64,000 nt of DNA from Roseovarius sp. (GTDB taxonomy: Bacteria > Pseudomonadota > Alphaproteobacteria > Rhodobacterales > Rhodobacteraceae), in assembly GCA_002720475.1 (NCBI GenBank), contig PBIL01000002.1:127099-191098 (forward strand), read 5' to 3'. Position 1 is the stretch's first letter. Every line of letters starts with the position of its first letter. Positions 61,260 through 64,000 of this stretch are shown piece by piece. A model generated the notes under the pieces. That model had not been told where the DNA came from, searched no databases, and saw only the letters and a list, made by a program, of their open reading frames with translations. Made by a program: the position numbers and the translations under genes.

Positions 61260-62540
61260 TCAGTGCAGCTTCCTGCGGATCCGCTGCACCATCCACCAGA
61301 CTCCCGCCACGATGGGCAGCGTCACCGCGGCCGTCAGCATCCCCTTGCTCAGCCCCAGCGATCCGGCCACCGGGTAGAGCAGATAACCGGCCAGCGACAC
61401 CGCGTAATAGCTGATCGCCACGACCGAGAGCCCCTCGACCGTGCGTTGCAGGCGCAATTGCAAATCCGCGCGCCTGTCCATGCTTTCAAGCAGCGCCTGG
61501 TTCTGCGCGCTGCGCTCCACATCCACCCGCGTGCGCAAAAGGTTGCCCGCGCGCGTCGCCCGCTCCGACATGGCGCTCAGCCGCTCCTTCGTGGCCGTCA
61601 CGGTGCGCATCGCCGGATCGTAGCGGCGCATCATGAACTCGTTGAAGGTCTGCCGCCCCTCGAACCGGTCCTCGCGCAAGGCACCGATACGCTGATGCAC
61701 GATCTGCTCATAGGCCGCCGTGGCCCCGAAGCGGAAGGAGGATTGCGCCACCAGCGCCTCGAGCTCCGCCGAGACATGCAAGAGGCCCTTGAGCGTCTCC
61801 TCGGCGGGCTGCGCGCCCTCGGTCATGTCCTGCACGAGGCGCGAGAGCCGCGTTTCCGTCACCCCCATCTGGCGGCCCATCTCGCGCACCCGGGCAAAAC
61901 CCAGCATCGACATGGTCTTGTAGGTCTCGATCTCGCAAAGCCGCTGCACGATCCGCCCGATCCGCCGATGCCCCGTGCCGGGGGCCACATGCAGCGAGAA
62001 GCGCTGGTGCCCGGCCTGGTCGATGCGGAAATCCCCCGCGATGACCCCCGCATCGTCCAGAACCCGCGCCACCGCCACGCTTTCGGCGACGAACCAGGCG
62101 TCGATATCGGCGCGCGTGGCCTCCTTGCTCTGCCAGGGCACCACCCGGATCATCGCCGAGGTGATCCGCACCCCCGGTGCCGCCTCGAGCCAGTCGCCGG
62201 GAAACACGTCGAAATCCGCCGGATCGAAGGGGCGGCTGCTCACCCCGTCGGAAAAGACGGTATAGGTCACCATCTCGGTATGGCTCTCCCACTTGAGCAC
62301 ATGCCGCCCGATCTCGCCCGAGTAATGCGTGGCACCGGGCTGCGGATGCTTGGCCCCGTAGCGGTCCAGCAAGGCCACGAGATGCGCCATGTCCGCCGCC
62401 CGGTCACGCTTGGCCGCGTCCTGCGGCTGCTTGATCGCCAGGAAAACGGCGGTGCAGGGCGCGCTCAGCGTCGGAAAGGGGCGCGCGTGCAGCTCGTTGG
62501 CCAGCATGTAGCGCAGCGGGTGATCCTGAAGGGGGGCCAT
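61260..62540 (-). CDS. DUF3422 family membrane protein
   Basis: The 426-residue protein starts with DHPLRYMLANELHARPFPTL, the hallmark of DUF3422, and ends with two hydrophobic helices (about residues 370-420) and a basic tail (RIRRKLH). The body is soluble and helical, so the C-terminal hairpin likely anchors it to the inner membrane. No function is known for the family. It ends 7 bp from the convergent SHMT-like gene. Confidence 0.87.
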   Translation of the reverse strand: MAPLQDHPLRYMLANELHARPFPTLSAPCTAVFLAIKQPQDAAKRDRAADMAHLVALLDRYGAKHPQPGATHYSGEIGRHVLKWESHTEMVTYTVFSDGVSSRPFDPADFDVFPGDWLEAAPGVRITSAMIRVVPWQSKEATRADIDAWFVAESVAVARVLDDAGVIAGDFRIDQAGHQRFSLHVAPGTGHRRIGRIVQRLCEIETYKTMSMLGFARVREMGRQMGVTETRLSRLVQDMTEGAQPAEETLKGLLHVSAELEALVAQSSFRFGATAAYEQIVHQRIGALREDRFEGRQTFNEFMMRRYDPAMRTVTATKERLSAMSERATRAGNLLRTRVDVERSAQNQALLESMDRRADLQLRLQRTVEGLSVVAISYYAVSLAGYLLYPVAGSLGLSKGMLTAAVTLPIVAGVWWMVQRIRRKLH

Positions 62541-62759
62541 GCAACTCTCTCCACGGGGTTGTTCGTAACCTAGCCGTTCGCGCGGCCCAGAAAAACAGGA
62601 AAATCGCGCGATTCCCGAACCTTAGCAGCATACAGCGGTGCACTGCCCAAAATCCCGCCGCCAGCGGGTGACGGAAATGCGCGGCCGGCCCGTGAAAGCT
62701 GCTGTCGCCGGGACCCTGCCCGGCGCGCGATCGCCCCGAAACCAGCGACAGGATCCGCC

Positions 62760-63140
62760 ATGAAACCGATTGTCTTGACCGCTTTCGCCCTCGCGCTTCT
62801 CGCCGCCTCCCCCGTCCAGGCACAGGGCAAGGGCTTTGCACGCATGGATGCCGACAAGGACGGCAAACTCTCCTCGACCGAGTATCAGGAGATGCTCGGG
62901 ATCGCGTTCACCCGGCTTGACCGCAACGGGGACGGCGCACTGCGCGGCGCGGAACTGACGCCGCCGCGCGGCAAGCGGGACCTCAGCCGACGCGACCTTG
63001 ACGGCGACGGGGCCGTGACCCGCGCCGAGTTCGTGACCCTGCCGCCGGTCTTTGCACTTGCCGATACCGATGGCGACGGCGCGCTCTCGCGTGCCGAGTT
63101 CGACCGCCTGCGCGACACGGCCCGCGCCGCCCGCAACTGA
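62760..63140 (+). CDS. Secreted EF-hand calcium-binding protein
   Basis: The 126-residue protein has a signal peptide (residues 1-21, cleavage after VQA) and four EF-hand loops: [36 protein letters not shown] and [12 protein letters not shown]. Each has Asp at 1, 3 and 5 or a close equivalent and Glu at 12. It should bind Ca2+ in the periplasm or outside the cell. Its partner is unknown. It has its own 219-bp upstream region facing DUF3422. Confidence 0.87.
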
Positions 63141-63172
63141 TGCCTTACCCCCCTCTGCACGGGAGCAAGACC

Positions 63173-63244
63173 GTGACCCGCGCGCGCACCGTCACCGGCC
63201 CCGAGGGCCGACAGGTGCCGTTCCGGAACCGCTGGCGCCGCTGA
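63173..63244 (+). CDS. Possible 23-residue small protein behind the EF-hand gene
   Basis: A GTG at 63173 with a GGGAG ribosome site 8 bases upstream opens a short frame ending in RNRWRR before a TGA. The same frame could also start at the ATG at 63140, which overlaps the EF-hand stop (TGATG) and would give 34 residues. The product is basic. I do not recognise it, and it may be chance. Confidence 0.2.
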   Translation: MTRARTVTGPEGRQVPFRNRWRR

Positions 63245-63260
63245 GCGCGCCCGCCAATGC

Positions 63261-63288
63261 GAAAGGGCGCGGCCATCCGGCCGCGCCC
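63261..63288 (-). terminator. Terminator of pntB
   Basis: A perfect 10-bp stem (63265-63274 with 63279-63288) with an ATCC loop on the forward strand lies 23 bp past the pntB stop. On the reverse strand the stem is followed by TTTCGC, the same tail as the terminator at the left end of the window. Confidence 0.7.
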
Positions 63289-63310
63289 CCGTCCCGTCCC
63301 ACGGTGCCGA

Positions 63311-64000
63311 TCACTCGATCAGCGGCAGCAGGCTCGACACGCTGGCCTTGGCGTCGCCGTAGAACATCCGCGTGTTCTCCTTGTAGAAGAGCGGGTTCTC
63401 GATCCCGGAATAACCCGTGCCCTGCCCGCGCTTCGAGACAATGACCTGCTTGGCCTTCCACACCTCCAGCACCGGCATCCCGGCGATGGGGCTGTTGGGG
63501 TCGTCCTGCGCCGCCGGGTTCACGATGTCGTTCGAGCCGATGACGATCACCACATCCGTGTCGGGGAAATCCTCGTTGATCTCGTCCATCTCCAGCACGA
63601 TGTCGTAGGGCACTTTCGCCTCGGCCAGGAGCACGTTCATGTGCCCCGGCAGGCGGCCCGCCACCGGGTGGATGGCAAAACGCACGGTCTTGCCCCTGGC
63701 ACGCAGCTTCTGGGTCAGTTCGCTGACCGCACCCTGCGCCTGCGCCACCGCCATGCCGTAGCCCGGCACGATGATGACCGAGTCCGCCTCGTTGAGCGCG
63801 CTTGCCACGCCTTCGGCGTCGATGGCGATCTGCTCGCCCTCGATCTCCGCCGCCGGGCCTTGCGCCCCGCCGAAGCCGCCGAGGATGACGCTCACGAACT
63901 GGCGGTTCATCGCCTTGCACATGATGTAGCTCAGGATCGCACCCGAAGAGCCAACCAGCGCGCCCACCACGATCAGGAGGTCATTGCCCAGGCTGAAGCC
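63311..64000 (-). CDS. pntB: NAD(P) transhydrogenase subunit beta, 3' part
   Basis: The frame runs off the right edge with no start inside the window; 229 C-terminal residues are visible. They include the end of the membrane domain ([28 protein letters not shown]) and the NADP(H)-binding domain [53 protein letters not shown] and [18 protein letters not shown]. The complex couples proton inflow to reduction of NADP+ by NADH. pntA should lie just outside. Confidence 0.95.
   Translation of the reverse strand, partial: GFSLGNDLLIVVGALVGSSGAILSYIMCKAMNRQFVSVILGGFGGAQGPAAEIEGEQIAIDAEGVASALNEADSVIIVPGYGMAVAQAQGAVSELTQKLRARGKTVRFAIHPVAGRLPGHMNVLLAEAKVPYDIVLEMDEINEDFPDTDVVIVIGSNDIVNPAAQDDPNSPIAGMPVLEVWKAKQVIVSKRGQGTGYSGIENPLFYKENTRMFYGDAKASVSSLLPLIE

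Overview
This GC-rich window looks like a chromosomal segment of an alphaproteobacterium of the Rhodobacteraceae/Roseobacter type. The evidence is a CobN-type cobaltochelatase subunit (CobS), a RibB with a degenerate C-terminal domain, gloB next to a methyltransferase, DUF2125 and DUF3422 proteins, and tightly overlapping operons (ATGA, GTGA and TGATG junctions). No rRNA, tRNA, insertion sequence, prophage or CRISPR array was seen. Family and organism calls come from reading motifs and from memory of the families; no search was run.

Layout. (1) 1-6.3 kb: terminator of an off-window gene, a YbdK-type carboxylate-amine ligase, cobS (reverse), and a valine-degradation operon (acyl-CoA dehydrogenase, 3-hydroxyisobutyryl-CoA hydrolase, mmsB) ending in a translationally coupled Crp/Fnr regulator. 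(2) 6.3-16.0 kb: a six-gene reverse operon fabI-like > DUF3141 (PhaC-like) > MaoC/phosphotransacetylase fusion > ackA > scoA > scoB, with a second DUF3141 paralogue transcribed divergently. (3) 16.0-18.9 kb: a GNAT gene and a sulfur operon (secreted rhodanese, YeeE/TsuA-type transporter, a 58-residue secreted peptide). (4) 19.1-30.0 kb: a LysR regulator and an eight-gene operon with a peptide/nickel-type ABC importer, phnW, phnX and a formylglycine phosphonate-monoester-hydrolase-like enzyme. This reads as uptake and breakdown of 2-aminoethylphosphonate (AEP), possibly as its esters.

(5) 29.9-45.9 kb is the most striking part. It carries homologues of all five structural genes known for bacterial ceramide synthesis in Caulobacter: serine palmitoyltransferase, its acyl carrier protein, acyl-ACP synthetase, the NAD-dependent ceramide reductase, and the GNAT-type bacterial ceramide synthase. 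They are interleaved with a sulfotransferase, a 2OG-Fe(II) oxygenase, an NTP-transferase, a fatty-acid hydroxylase, two LpxL-like acyltransferases, two ELM1-family proteins, a metallophosphoesterase and an MsbA-like exporter. I infer a locus for making, decorating (hydroxyl, sulfate, possibly sugar or acyl) and exporting a sphingolipid.

(6) 46-64 kb is mostly housekeeping: YHS protein, thioesterase, DUF2125, chaC, an ExbB/OmpA-like envelope pair, an M23 peptidase, clpA, gloB, a methyltransferase, nusB-ribH-ribB, an SHMT-like enzyme, DUF3422, an EF-hand protein and the 3' end of pntB.
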